64,000 bases of DNA from Polaromonas sp. Its GTDB lineage: Bacteria; Pseudomonadota; Gammaproteobacteria; Burkholderiales; Burkholderiaceae_C. The notes under the pieces were generated by a model. It made no database searches. It was not told the origin of the DNA and was given only the letters and a program-made list of their open reading frames with translations. The stretch spans positions 124,001 through 188,000 of the forward strand of contig JAQGNE010000017.1 in the NCBI GenBank assembly GCA_028291985.1. The letters run 5' to 3'. Shown here piece by piece: positions 11,569 through 22,183 of this stretch. Made by a program: the position numbers and the translations under genes. Numbering within the stretch: position 1 is the stretch's first letter; the number at the start of each line of letters is the position of its first letter.

Positions 11569-12912
11569 ATGAAACCTGTAATCGCCCTTGTGGGCCGTCC
11601 CAATGTTGGCAAATCCACGCTTTTCAACCGCCTGACCAAAAGCCGGGATGCGATCGTTGCTGACTTTGCCGGGTTGACGCGCGACCGGCATTACGGAAAC
11701 GGCAAACTGGGAAGCCACGAGTACATCGTGATCGATACCGGTGGTTTCGAGCCGGATGCGCAAAGCGGTATCTACAAGGAGATGGCCAAGCAGACGCGCC
11801 AGGCTGTGGCGGAAGCAGACGTGGTGGTTTTCGTCGTGGATGCCCGTGCAGGCGTCAGCGCCCAGGACCACGATATTGCCAATTACCTTCGCAAGCTCGG
11901 CAAGCCGACCGTTCTGACGGCCAACAAGGCAGAAGGCATGACCGACGGCGTGCATTCGTCAGAATTTTTTGAATTGGGGCTGGGTGAGGTGCTGGCGGTC
12001 TCTGCTGCCCATGGTCAGGGCATGCGCACACTGGTCGATACCGCACTGGAAGTCTTGAACCTGCCCGATCCCGGGGAAGAGGCGGAGGCCCAGGATCCTG
12101 CTGTCATCCGGCTTGCCGTGGCAGGCCGCCCCAACGTCGGTAAGTCAACGCTGATCAACACCTGGTTGGGCGAAGAACGACTGGTAGCCTTTGACCTTCC
12201 TGGAACAACACGCGACGCGATCTCGGTGCCGTTTGAACGGGCCGGCCAGAAGTTTGAACTGATAGATACCGCCGGGTTGCGCCGCAAGGGAAAGGTTTTC
12301 GAGGCAATCGAAAAATTTTCAGTCGTGAAAACCCTGCAGGCGATCGAGAATGCCAACGTGGTGTTGCTGCTGCTCGACGCAACGCAAGGGGTGACGGATC
12401 AGGACGCGCATATTGCTGGCTACATTCTTGAAAGTGGCCGCGCAGTTGTACTGGCGGTCAACAAGTGGGATGCAGTCGATTCCTACCAGCGCGAGATACT
12501 TGCCCGATCTATCGAAACGCGGCTGGCATTTTTGAAGTTCGCAGCCATCCACCATATATCGGCCATCAAGCGGCAGGGCCTGGCCCCGGTCTGGACTTCG
12601 ATTGTGCAGGCCCACGCATCAGCCAATCGAAAAATGTCGACGCCGGTGTTGACCCGCTTGCTGTTGGAAGCGGTGCAATTTCAGCAACCGCAGCGCTCTG
12701 GGGTTTTCCGGCCCAAATTGCGGTACGCGCACCAGGGCGGCATGAACCCTCCGATCATTATTGTTCACGGCAATTCGCTGGAACATGTGAGTGAGTCCTA
12801 TAAGCGCTACCTTGAAGGGCGCTTTCGAAAGGAATTTGACCTGGTGGGAACACCGCTGCGCATCCAGATGAAGACCTCCCACAACCCCTTCACGGACAAG
12901 GAATCGAAATAG
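11569..12912 (+). CDS. der: Ribosome assembly GTPase Der (EngA)
   Basis: Double-GTPase needed for 50S subunit maturation. The 447-residue product has two tandem G domains: the first with [14 protein letters not shown] and DTGGFEP, the second with [24 protein letters not shown] and VNKWD, then the C-terminal KH-like domain from about residue 355. The ATG at 11569 is preferred over an in-frame TTG one codon earlier. Next gene is hfq after 68 bases. Confidence 0.97.
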   Translation: MKPVIALVGRPNVGKSTLFNRLTKSRDAIVADFAGLTRDRHYGNGKLGSHEYIVIDTGGFEPDAQSGIYKEMAKQTRQAVAEADVVVFVVDARAGVSAQDHDIANYLRKLGKPTVLTANKAEGMTDGVHSSEFFELGLGEVLAVSAAHGQGMRTLVDTALEVLNLPDPGEEAEAQDPAVIRLAVAGRPNVGKSTLINTWLGEERLVAFDLPGTTRDAISVPFERAGQKFELIDTAGLRRKGKVFEAIEKFSVVKTLQAIENANVVLLLLDATQGVTDQDAHIAGYILESGRAVVLAVNKWDAVDSYQREILARSIETRLAFLKFAAIHHISAIKRQGLAPVWTSIVQAHASANRKMSTPVLTRLLLEAVQFQQPQRSGVFRPKLRYAHQGGMNPPIIIVHGNSLEHVSESYKRYLEGRFRKEFDLVGTPLRIQMKTSHNPFTDKESK

Positions 12913-12980
12913 GCCTACAGGGTCTCCATGGGGGTGTGGTAACGTAAGGTTCTATTAACTTTTTGAACACGGAAAATATC

Positions 12981-13232
12981 GTGAGCAATAACAAAGGTCA
13001 GTTACTGCAGGATCCGTTTCTCAATACGCTTCGTCGAGAACACGTTCCTGTTTCCATTTATCTCGTCAACGGAATCAAGCTTCAGGGGCAGATCGAGTCT
13101 TTCGATCAGTATGTTGTTCTGCTACGCAATACGGTTACGCAAATGGTTTACAAGCATGCCATTTCAACCATTGTTCCAGGCCGCGCAGTGAATTTTGCCG
13201 CGGCTGATTCAGAAGAAAGTACGGTCAACTGA
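12981..13232 (+). CDS. hfq: RNA chaperone Hfq
   Basis: Hexameric Sm-like protein that pairs small RNAs with mRNAs. Starting at the GTG at 12981 gives [20 protein letters not shown] and 83 residues. Both Sm motifs are visible: the Sm1 region [20 protein letters not shown] and the Sm2 motif YKHAIST. A TTG six codons upstream is in frame but would add residues absent from the family. The short acidic tail is normal. The der-hfq-hflX-hflK-hflC order is conserved. Confidence 0.97.
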   Translation: MSNNKGQLLQDPFLNTLRREHVPVSIYLVNGIKLQGQIESFDQYVVLLRNTVTQMVYKHAISTIVPGRAVNFAAADSEESTVN

Positions 13233-13249
13233 GTTCCGTAGAAACCTCC

Positions 13250-14410
13250 GTGCAGGGTAAACCGCTTGCCCTACTGGTAGGCGTTGATCTAGGTCACCCC
13301 AATTTCGATTCCAGCCTGGAAGAGCTTGGCCTGCTCGCTCAGACGGCAGGCCTGGAGCCGGTTGAACGCATCACCTGCAAACGTCGGGCGCCCGATGCGG
13401 CGCTGTTTGTGGGCAGCGGCAAGGCCGATGAGATCAAGTTGTTGGCCGCACAAACCGGTGCAACCGAAATTCTTTTCGATCAGGCGCTCAGCCCGTCGCA
13501 GCAGCGAAACCTTGAGCGTCATATTGAGCTTCCGGTTAATGACCGAACCTTGCTGATCCTTGAGATATTTGCACAGCGTGCCCGCAGCCATGAGGGAAAG
13601 CTGCAGGTCGAACTTGCGCGTCTTCAGTACCTGTCAACCCGACTCGTTCGCCGTTGGTCCCATCTCGAGCGCCAGACGGGCGGCGCAGGGGTTCGGGGAG
13701 GTCCGGGCGAAAAGCAGATCGAGCTGGACAAACGCATGATTGGCGATGCCATCAAACGTACCAAGGACCGACTGGAGAAAGTAAAAAAGCAGCGACAGAC
13801 CCAACGTCGCCAGCGTGAGCGCCGCAATTCTTTCACTATCTCACTCGTGGGTTACACCAACGCTGGGAAATCCACGCTGTTCAACGCATTGGTCAAAGCC
13901 CAGGCTTATGCTGCCGACCAGCTTTTCGCAACGCTGGATACGACAACCCGGCAACTTTATCTGGGCGATGCAAAACGCTCGGTTTCCCTTTCAGATACGG
14001 TGGGTTTCATACGCGATCTGCCGCACGGCCTTGTGGATGCATTTGCGGCAACGCTGCAGGAGGCAGCCGACGCCGACCTTTTGCTTCACGTGGTCGACGG
14101 CTCCAACGCGAACCATCTGGAACAGATTGAGCAGGTGCAGCGCGTGCTGCAAGAGATAGGCGCGGCAGATGTGCCGCAAATTCTCGTCTTCAATAAGCTC
14201 GATGCTCTTGAAAAGTCGCGCTTGCCGCTACATTTGAGCGATACCTTTGAGATTCGGGACGCGTTTTCGGAGTCGACGAACCGGGTCGAGCGCGTTTTCG
14301 TCAGCGCTCGCAGCGGCGAAGGCTTGCCCCAGTTGCGGCAGTTGCTCGTGGCGCGTGCCTCACGCCAAAGCCCGGACGATACCCCGTCGGCGCCTGAGGT
14401 CGTTGTCTGA
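13250..14410 (+). CDS. hflX: Ribosome-associated GTPase HflX
   Basis: GTPase that splits stalled or heat-damaged ribosomes. The 386-residue product (GTG start) has the N-terminal glycine-rich HflX domain with GGAGVRGGPGEKQIELD at about residues 143-160, a coiled helix, and the G domain with GYTNAGKSTLFNAL, the switch region DTVGFIRDLPHGLV and NKLD. It begins 17 bases after hfq. The C-terminal tail is short. Confidence 0.95.
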   Translation: MQGKPLALLVGVDLGHPNFDSSLEELGLLAQTAGLEPVERITCKRRAPDAALFVGSGKADEIKLLAAQTGATEILFDQALSPSQQRNLERHIELPVNDRTLLILEIFAQRARSHEGKLQVELARLQYLSTRLVRRWSHLERQTGGAGVRGGPGEKQIELDKRMIGDAIKRTKDRLEKVKKQRQTQRRQRERRNSFTISLVGYTNAGKSTLFNALVKAQAYAADQLFATLDTTTRQLYLGDAKRSVSLSDTVGFIRDLPHGLVDAFAATLQEAADADLLLHVVDGSNANHLEQIEQVQRVLQEIGAADVPQILVFNKLDALEKSRLPLHLSDTFEIRDAFSESTNRVERVFVSARSGEGLPQLRQLLVARASRQSPDDTPSAPEVVV

Positions 14411-14534
14411 CGGGTAGATCGAATTAGGCACAATGTCGTAGTCATACAAAAGCGAGCCTTTCTACATGAATTTGAACCCTGTGCGGCAATCCTTGTGGTC
14501 ATTGCCGGCCCGACTAAGGCAGCGCGCGAGCGGC

Positions 14535-15896
14535 ATGTTTAACTTGAATGATCCTCGCTGGGGTCGCGACGATGACAAGTCGCCCCCCGACGAGTCGCAG
14601 CCCAGGCAGACACCCGATCACAATAATCCTCCCTCCAACAGGCCGTCCAATCGTCCCCAGGGGCAGGGGCCGAACCAGGGCCCACCTGATCTGGATGAAC
14701 TGTGGCGGGACTTCAACCGCAAGTTGGGCGGACTGTTCGGTGGTGCGAAAAACGCCGGTCGCGGACGCAATGGTGGCAGTCCAGGTGGCGGCAACGGCGG
14801 CAATGGCGGAGGCTTTCAGCCAGACATGAAGAACGCGGGCATCGGTGTGGGATTGATTGCGGCAGTCGCCGTGCTGATCTGGCTGGGCACGGGGTTTTTC
14901 ATCGTGCAGGAGGGCCAGCAGGCTGTGATCACCCAGTTTGGGAAATACCACTCTACGGTGGGCGCCGGCTTCAACTGGCGACTCCCGTATCCGGTGCAGC
15001 GCCATGAGGTCGTGGTGGTAACGCAGATTCGTTCAGTGGACGTCGGTCGTGACAACATCATCAAGGCTACTGGCCTTCGTGAGTCGGCCATGCTCACTGA
15101 AGACGAGAACATTGTCGAGATCAAATTTGCGGTCCAGTACCGGCTGAGCAACGCCAGGGCTTACCTCTTCGAGAGCAAGGATCCATCGAGCGCAGTCATT
15201 CAGGCGGCTGAAACCGCGGTGCGCGAAGTCGTCGGCAAAATGAAAATGGATTCCGCGCTGGCAGAAGAGCGCGACCAGATCGGCCCGAGGGTTCGGGTTC
15301 TGATGCAAACGATACTTGACCGCTACAACGTCGGTGTTGAAGTGGTCGGGATCAACCTGCAACAAAGCGGCGTGCGACCCCCTGAACAGGTTCAGGCTGC
15401 TTTTGATGATGTGCTCAAAGCCGGCCAGGAGCGTGAGCGTGCCAAAAACGAAGCACAAGCCTATGCCAATGATGTCATTCCACGCGCGGTCGGATCGGCC
15501 TCACGGCTGAAAGAGGAATCGGAGGCTTACAAGGCGCGCGTGGTTGCCCAGTCACAGGGTGACGCGCAGCGATTTGCATCGGTACTCACTGAATACCAGA
15601 AAGCGCCACAGGTCACCCGCGACCGCATGTACATCGATGCCATGCAGCAGGTGTATGGCAATGTCACCAAGGTTTTGGTCGATTCGCGTCAGGGCTCCAA
15701 CCTGCTGTATCTGCCGCTTGACAAGATCATGCAGATGACGGGGCAGGGCGGTGCGGCCTCAACTGGCGACGCCGGGATGGCAGCAGGCACCGCTTCGTCA
15801 GGCACCGGCGCCGCTACCGCGCCCGTTACGCCGCTACCTCCTCTGACCGCCCCGACGTCAGCGGATCCGCGTGCCCGTGACGCACGCACACGCTAA
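14535..15896 (+). CDS. hflK: FtsH modulator HflK
   Basis: Together with HflC forms the membrane ring complex around the FtsH protease and restricts its activity. From the ATG at 14535 the product is 453 residues: a Gly/Pro/Asn-rich N-terminal region, one membrane span beginning near residue 100 (IGVGLIAAVAVLIWLGTGFF), an SPFH/band-7 domain with VQEGQQAVITQFGKY, and a coiled helix. An upstream in-frame ATG at 14466 would add 23 residues; the start MFNLNDPRWG matches the family. hflC follows 85 bases later. Confidence 0.94.
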   Translation: MFNLNDPRWGRDDDKSPPDESQPRQTPDHNNPPSNRPSNRPQGQGPNQGPPDLDELWRDFNRKLGGLFGGAKNAGRGRNGGSPGGGNGGNGGGFQPDMKNAGIGVGLIAAVAVLIWLGTGFFIVQEGQQAVITQFGKYHSTVGAGFNWRLPYPVQRHEVVVVTQIRSVDVGRDNIIKATGLRESAMLTEDENIVEIKFAVQYRLSNARAYLFESKDPSSAVIQAAETAVREVVGKMKMDSALAEERDQIGPRVRVLMQTILDRYNVGVEVVGINLQQSGVRPPEQVQAAFDDVLKAGQERERAKNEAQAYANDVIPRAVGSASRLKEESEAYKARVVAQSQGDAQRFASVLTEYQKAPQVTRDRMYIDAMQQVYGNVTKVLVDSRQGSNLLYLPLDKIMQMTGQGGAASTGDAGMAAGTASSGTGAATAPVTPLPPLTAPTSADPRARDARTR

Positions 15897-15981
15897 GTCG
15901 AGATTTAGCATGGTGAATATGCAATTTTTGATCCCGGCCATAACCGCCACGACTACCCGCCGCGCCGCCAAGGAATAAAAA

Positions 15982-16890
15982 GTGAACAGAGTCGGATTTA
16001 TCGCATCGTCTTTCCTGGTTGTGCTTGCGCTGATCAGTTCCATGCTGTTCGTCGTCGACCAGCGGCAGTTTGGCATTGTTTACGCGTTGGGTCAGATCAA
16101 GGACGTGATCACCGAGCCCGGTCTTCACTTCAAGTTGCCGCCTCCTTTTCAGAATGTCTCGTATATCGACAAGCGTCTGCTGACGCTTGATAGCGTGGAT
16201 ACCGAGGCCATGCTCACTGCTGAAAAGCAGCGGGTTGTGATCGACTGGTACGTTCGCTGGCGCGTGACGCAGCCGTCCGAGTACATCCGTAACGTCGGAC
16301 TTGACGAAACGGCTGGTGCCAATCAGCTGAATCGTGTGGTGCGCAATGCCTTTCAGGAAGAAATCAACAAGCGAACCGTTAAGGACTTGTTATCACTCGA
16401 GCGTGAAAAGTTGATGGCCGATGTGAAGCGTGCGGTATTGCAAGTGGTGCAGGGCGCCAAACCGTGGGGTATTGATGTGGTGGACGTGCGAATTACCCGC
16501 GTCGACTATGTTGAGTCCATCACAGAGTCGGTATACCGCCGAATGATTGCCGAACGCCAGCGTGTCGCCAACGAGTTGAGATCAACTGGCGCTGCTGAAG
16601 GCGAAAAAATCAGGGCCGATGCCGATCGCCAGCGTGAAGTAACAATCGCCAATGCCTACCGTGAAGCCCAAAAAGTAAAAGGCGAGGGTGACGCGGAAGC
16701 GGCGCGTATTTATGCCGAAGCGTTTGGTCGCGATGCACAATTTGCGCAGTTTTACCGCAGCCTGGACGCCTACCGCTCCAGCTTCAGCAAGAAGTCGGAC
16801 GTCATGGTGCTGGATCCCTCGTCCGAGTTTTTCAAAGCCATGCGCGGTTCGGGGACGGCAACCACTCCGCCAGCGCCACGCAACCGATAA
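15982..16890 (+). CDS. hflC: FtsH modulator HflC
   Basis: Partner of HflK in the FtsH-regulating SPFH complex. The 302-residue product has an N-terminal membrane anchor at about residues 4-24, then the band-7 domain starting VVDQRQFGIVYALGQIKDVI, and a long helical segment with ANELRSTGAAEGEKIRADAD typical of HflC. The gene lies directly downstream of hflK. Confidence 0.95.
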   Translation: MNRVGFIASSFLVVLALISSMLFVVDQRQFGIVYALGQIKDVITEPGLHFKLPPPFQNVSYIDKRLLTLDSVDTEAMLTAEKQRVVIDWYVRWRVTQPSEYIRNVGLDETAGANQLNRVVRNAFQEEINKRTVKDLLSLEREKLMADVKRAVLQVVQGAKPWGIDVVDVRITRVDYVESITESVYRRMIAERQRVANELRSTGAAEGEKIRADADRQREVTIANAYREAQKVKGEGDAEAARIYAEAFGRDAQFAQFYRSLDAYRSSFSKKSDVMVLDPSSEFFKAMRGSGTATTPPAPRNR

Positions 16891-16898
16891 GCTCGGCC

Positions 16899-17090
16899 AT
16901 GAACAGCCATAGCTTTTGGCTGGCTCTTGCATTGGTGTTTGTGCTCGAGGGTCTGATGCCCGTTCTTGCGCCACTCCGGTGGCGGAAGCTGTTCGAGCAG
17001 ATTCTTGCCCTGAATGACGGCCAGATTCGCTTTTTCGGCTTTTGCAGCATGGCTGCCGGTGGGGCAGCACTCGCGTTGCTGACCTGGTGA
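16899..17090 (+). CDS. DUF2065 family small membrane protein
   Basis: A 63-residue inner-membrane protein with two hydrophobic segments (about residues 6-25 and 45-62) joined by the conserved loop PLRWRKLFEQILALNDGQIR. This is the YjeT/DUF2065 family, which is often encoded next to hflC and purA; the function is unknown. It starts eight bases after the hflC stop and is probably cotranscribed. Confidence 0.85.
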   Translation: MNSHSFWLALALVFVLEGLMPVLAPLRWRKLFEQILALNDGQIRFFGFCSMAAGGAALALLTW

Positions 17091-17226
17091 AACCTGACGC
17101 ACATCTAACAATGTGCGTGACAGGATCTCTTCTGTGGGCTTGATCACCTCATATAGCGCCGCCCGCAGGTCCGAAACCCAACGGCAAGCCGGTAAAATCC
17201 TGTTTTTAACAGCCTCCCACATTTCT

Positions 17227-18447
17227 ATGCCCGCCTGGTCGTCAACATGGCAATTGCCGGATCAAATTGCCGATGTCCTGCCCTCCGAGGCGCGTCATAT
17301 CGAAGAGCTGCGGCGCTTGTTTCTGGATACTGCACGGACCTACGGCTATGAACTGGTCATGCCGCCCTTGCTCGAACACCTTGAGTCGCTGCTGACAGGT
17401 TCCGGCGAAACTCTTGACCTGCAGACCTTCAAACTGGTCGATCAGCTGTCAGGCCGCACGTTAGGCCTGAGGGCTGACACCACTCAGCAAGTGGCCCGCA
17501 TTGACGCCCATCTGCTCAACCGAACGGGCGTGGCGCGACTTTGCTACTGCGGTCCAGTCCTGCACACCCGCGCCGACCGCCCGCATGCCACGCGTGAGCC
17601 GCTTCAGTTCGGAGCCGAAATTTATGGACATGCCGGACTGGAGGCTGACCTCGAGGCCCAGTTGCTCGCGCTGCAGGGTTTGACGTTGTCGGGCGCGTCC
17701 AGCCTGTCCATCGACATGGCTGATGTGCGCATTGTCAACAGCGTTCTTGCGGGCTCAGTGGTGCCACGTAAAACCCAGGCCTTGATACATGCTGCTTTGG
17801 CGGCCAAGGATGCCAGCGAGCTTGATAGCCTCACATCGAGCTTGAGGGGTGGCATATCCACCGCCGCCCGTCAGGGCCTCAAATCCTTGCTGCAACTTTA
17901 TGGTGACGTAAAAGTGCTGGATGAAGCGCAACATGCGCTTCACGCCTTTGAGGGTGTTGCCGAGTCGCTGCAGAACCTCAAATGGCTTGCATCGCATACC
18001 GCGGGCGGCGCGGCAGGCGAAACAACTTCGATCCCGCAGAAGGATGGCGTCAAGGTAACTTTTGATCTGGCCGATTTGCGCGGCTACGCCTATTACAGTG
18101 GCATCCGTTTTGCCATTTATGGGCAAAACGCCGAACTGGCTCGTGGCGGCCGCTATGACGAGGTCGGTGCGGTTTTCGGCCGTAACCGCCCGGCGGTGGG
18201 TTTCAGCCTTGATTTGAAAGAACTCGTCAATGTGCTGCCGGCGCGTGCGCTGCGTGCGGCGATTCGGGCGCCATGGGCCGACGACGTACAGCTGCGCGGC
18301 CTGATTGCCCAGCTGCGTTCTGGTGGCGAAACCGTGGCGTGCGTGCTGCCGGGGCACGAGCATGAGGTTAATGAGTTCAATTGCGACCGTGAACTTGCCA
18401 GGGTGGACGGGCAATGGGCCGTCCGCTCGTTGGCCAGGGCTTTGTAA
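17227..18447 (+). CDS. hisZ: ATP phosphoribosyltransferase regulatory subunit HisZ
   Basis: HisRS-like protein that lacks tRNA charging and instead activates the short form of HisG in histidine biosynthesis. From the ATG at 17227 the product is 406 residues and begins [19 protein letters not shown]. It retains the class II core ([17 protein letters not shown] and [20 protein letters not shown]) but has no anticodon-binding domain. hisG is not in the window. An imperfectly conserved upstream extension in frame from 17113 is not supported. Location between hflC and purA is typical of Burkholderiales. Confidence 0.93.
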   Translation: MPAWSSTWQLPDQIADVLPSEARHIEELRRLFLDTARTYGYELVMPPLLEHLESLLTGSGETLDLQTFKLVDQLSGRTLGLRADTTQQVARIDAHLLNRTGVARLCYCGPVLHTRADRPHATREPLQFGAEIYGHAGLEADLEAQLLALQGLTLSGASSLSIDMADVRIVNSVLAGSVVPRKTQALIHAALAAKDASELDSLTSSLRGGISTAARQGLKSLLQLYGDVKVLDEAQHALHAFEGVAESLQNLKWLASHTAGGAAGETTSIPQKDGVKVTFDLADLRGYAYYSGIRFAIYGQNAELARGGRYDEVGAVFGRNRPAVGFSLDLKELVNVLPARALRAAIRAPWADDVQLRGLIAQLRSGGETVACVLPGHEHEVNEFNCDRELARVDGQWAVRSLARAL

Positions 18448-18557
18448 TTGCATTGTTTGCGCTCCGCACCTTACTACCGCAACACTCGACGCCACTGCGG
18501 CTCTGCACACCCGGCGTCTTTATGGCGCGTGGCAGCGCCGCCGTGGCTTTTCACTGA

Positions 18558-19928
<1,371 letters not shown>

Positions 19929-19935
19929 TTGTTTA

Positions 19936-19993
19936 CATAAAAAATGCCTCTGGACCTAGTAGGTATTACGCTTGCAGCTATTGAATCAGGAGC
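19936..19993. repeat. Dispersed ~60-bp repeat, copy 1 (intergenic)
   Basis: Lies between purA and the phosphoribosyltransferase gene. Its reverse complement carries the shared core of the family in this window, an AATAGCTGCAAGCG block, followed after some 20 bases by a weaker match to the second block. It ends about seven bases before the next start codon, so it may contribute the ribosome site AGGAGC. Confidence 0.55.
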
Positions 19994-19999
19994 ATCATC

Positions 20000-20524
20000 A
20001 TGTTGACAGAAGACGGCAAACACCTTTACATCAGTTATGACGAATACCATAACCTGATCGAAAAACTGGCGATCAGGATCTACCAGTCGGGCTGGAATTT
20101 CGACACCATTTTGTGCCTGGCGCGCGGTGGTATGCGCCCTGGCGACATACTCTCGCGCATTTTTGACAAACCGCTGGCGATCATGTCCACCAGTTCATAC
20201 CGGGCTGACGCCGGCACGATGCAGGGCAACCTCGATATTGCCCGCTTCATCACCACGCCCAAGGGCGAAATAGCCGGAAAGGTGCTGCTCGTAGACGATC
20301 TGGCTGATACAGGTCATACGCTCCATGCGGTCGTCCATCAGCTGCGCACCAATTACAAACCGATTACCGAGTTGCGCAGCGCGGTGATCTGGACCAAGGG
20401 AGTCAGCAATTTTCAGGCAGACTATTCGGTGGAATTGCTGCCTACCAATCCGTGGATACATCAGCCTTTCGAGGGATACGACGCCTTGAGTCCCGAGCAG
20501 CTGATGCAAAAGTGGAAGCTCTAG
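20000..20524 (+). CDS. Gpt-like purine phosphoribosyltransferase
   Basis: A 174-residue type I phosphoribosyltransferase. The PRPP-binding loop VLLVDDLADTGHTL is clear at about residues 95-108, and the N-terminal half (YHNLIEKLAIRIYQSGWNF, ARGGMRPGDILSR) resembles xanthine-guanine phosphoribosyltransferases. A role in purine base salvage is the likely function, in keeping with purA upstream, but the base specificity cannot be read from the sequence. The ATG follows the site AGGAGCATCATC. Confidence 0.85.
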   Translation: MLTEDGKHLYISYDEYHNLIEKLAIRIYQSGWNFDTILCLARGGMRPGDILSRIFDKPLAIMSTSSYRADAGTMQGNLDIARFITTPKGEIAGKVLLVDDLADTGHTLHAVVHQLRTNYKPITELRSAVIWTKGVSNFQADYSVELLPTNPWIHQPFEGYDALSPEQLMQKWKL

Positions 20525-20580
20525 CTGGCCTCGACCACGCCTGGGGATTGGGCCTGTACAGCATGCCGTAACATGTGCGC

Positions 20581-21777
20581 ATGAGCGACCTTTCCACCCA
20601 GCTGATTCACCATCCTTACAAGCCCCCGGCGGGTTTTGACGCCATACCTCCGGGCGTCTACAAAGCCTCGACCATCGCTTTTCCCACGGTGGAGGCGCTG
20701 CGTACGCGGGACTGGAAACACAAGACCGGCTACACCTACGGCCTGCATGGCACGCCCACCACATTCACGCTGGAAGAGCGCATCGCGACGCTTGAAGGCG
20801 GCAGGTTCTGCACACTGGTACCCAGCGGCTTGGCAGCGGTGGTTTTGGTCGGCATGGCGCTGCTCAAGTCCGGCGACGAGATGCTGATTCCGGACAATGC
20901 CTACGGTCCCAACAAGGCATTTGCACAGGGTGAACTGGCGAACTGGGGCATCACGCACCGGTTTTACGATCCAATGAATGCGGCCGATCTGACCAGCAAG
21001 TTGACGGCGAGGACGCGGCTGGTCTGGCTGGAGGCGCCTGGCTCCATAACGCTCGAGTTTCCAGATCTGCCGAAGCTTGCTGCAGCCGTCGGGGCGCATG
21101 CCGACTGCCATCCCGCAGGCATCGTCACGGCCCTTGACAACACCTGGGGTGCCGGCATTGCCTTCAATGCCTTTGAGCTGGGCGCCGATATTTCAGTGCA
21201 CGCCCTGACGAAATACCCCAGCGGTGGCGCTGACGTTTTGATGGGCTCGGTCGTCACGCGCGACGAAGCGCTCCATCATCTGGTTCACTTTTGCCATATG
21301 CGTGTCGGCTATGGGGTGGCTGGCAATGACGTTGAGCTGGTATTGCGTGGTCTTCCTTCGATGGCGCTGCGCTACGCGGCGCAGGATAGCGCCACACGCG
21401 CGCTTGCAGCCTGGTTCCAGGCGCAGCCGCAGGTTGAGGCAGTGTTGCATCCTGCCTTGGCTGGGTCTCCAGGGCATGAGGTGTGGAAGCGTGATTGCAG
21501 CGCAGCGGCCTGTCTGCTCAGCGTGGTTTTCAAACCAGGCTTCGCGCAACCGGAGGTGGATGGTTTTTGCAACCGCCTGAAACTTTTCAAGCTGGGCTAT
21601 AGCTGGGCAGGCCCTATGAGCCTTTGCGCTCCTTACGACATTTCTGCCCTGCGCACTGTGACGGCATGGCCTTTCAAAGGGGGGCTGGTGCGGTTTTCAG
21701 TGGGTCTGGAAGCCCTTGCTGACCTGCAGGCTGATATCAGTCAGTCGCTGGCAGGCATGCATTACAGTAAGGGCTGA
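20581..21777 (+). CDS. metC: Cystathionine beta-lyase-like PLP enzyme
   Basis: Cys/Met-metabolism PLP enzyme (fold type I). The product of 398 residues starts MSDLSTQLIHHPYKPPAGFD; a GTG two codons earlier is an alternative. The PLP lysine lies in the segment ISVHALTKYPSGGADVLMG, and the cofactor-binding GLHGTPTTFTLEERIATLEG and DNTWGAGIAFNAF are present. Cleavage of cystathionine to homocysteine is the most likely reaction; the related gamma-synthase and gamma-lyase activities cannot be excluded. Confidence 0.85.
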   Translation: MSDLSTQLIHHPYKPPAGFDAIPPGVYKASTIAFPTVEALRTRDWKHKTGYTYGLHGTPTTFTLEERIATLEGGRFCTLVPSGLAAVVLVGMALLKSGDEMLIPDNAYGPNKAFAQGELANWGITHRFYDPMNAADLTSKLTARTRLVWLEAPGSITLEFPDLPKLAAAVGAHADCHPAGIVTALDNTWGAGIAFNAFELGADISVHALTKYPSGGADVLMGSVVTRDEALHHLVHFCHMRVGYGVAGNDVELVLRGLPSMALRYAAQDSATRALAAWFQAQPQVEAVLHPALAGSPGHEVWKRDCSAAACLLSVVFKPGFAQPEVDGFCNRLKLFKLGYSWAGPMSLCAPYDISALRTVTAWPFKGGLVRFSVGLEALADLQADISQSLAGMHYSKG

Positions 21778-21797
21778 ACATTCATGAAAGCACTCTA

Positions 21798-21995
21798 GTG
21801 GCAACTCCAAATTACTCGTACGAAAAGCGCCAGAAAGAGCTAGCGAAGAAACGAAAAAAAGAAGAAAAACTCAAGCGCAAGGCTGAAGGAAAACCTGACG
21901 AGCCCGACGATGCGGAAGACGCGGCCGAAGAGGGCGCCGTCCCTGAAGTATCGCCCGGCGGTGCGGCCGCTGCATCGGACGGACAAGGCAGCTGA
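21798..21995 (+). CDS. Small charged conserved hypothetical protein
   Basis: A 65-residue protein (GTG start) that begins MATPNYSYEKRQKELAKKRK, followed by a Lys/Glu-rich helix and an acidic Ala/Gly-rich tail. I recognise this N-terminus as a short protein widespread in proteobacteria without an assigned function. It is soluble and highly charged, possibly nucleic-acid binding. It is the last + strand gene before the convergent hairpin at 22082. Confidence 0.7.
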   Translation: MATPNYSYEKRQKELAKKRKKEEKLKRKAEGKPDEPDDAEDAAEEGAVPEVSPGGAAAASDGQGS

Positions 21996-22081
21996 AGAGC
22001 CTTCAAAGGGCCGAAAAGCCTGCTGCTTTAGCTGGTGGCCGCATCTCAGGCCGATTGCACGGGCCCGATCGCTGCGCGCAT

Positions 22082-22134
22082 AAACAACAAACCCCGGATG
22101 GCAGAACAGATCTGCCTTCCGGGGTTTGTTGTTT
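22082..22134. terminator. Bidirectional rho-independent terminator
   Basis: A 24-base inverted repeat with one mismatch and a five-base loop: the left arm begins AAACAACAAACCCCGGA and the right arm ends TCCGGGGTTTGTTGTTT. The stem is GC-rich next to the loop and A/T-rich outside, so it provides U-tracts in both directions. It lies between the convergent small protein gene and mnmH. Confidence 0.85.
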
Positions 22135-22183
22135 TGCGCCGTGCCCCTGGGCCAGGATGTTCAGGGCGATGCCTTTTTTCCGA

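Noticed and set aside
17097-17118. Hairpin ACGCACAT/ATGTGCGT as a terminator after the DUF2065 gene
   Set aside because: The stem is only eight pairs and no T-run follows it.
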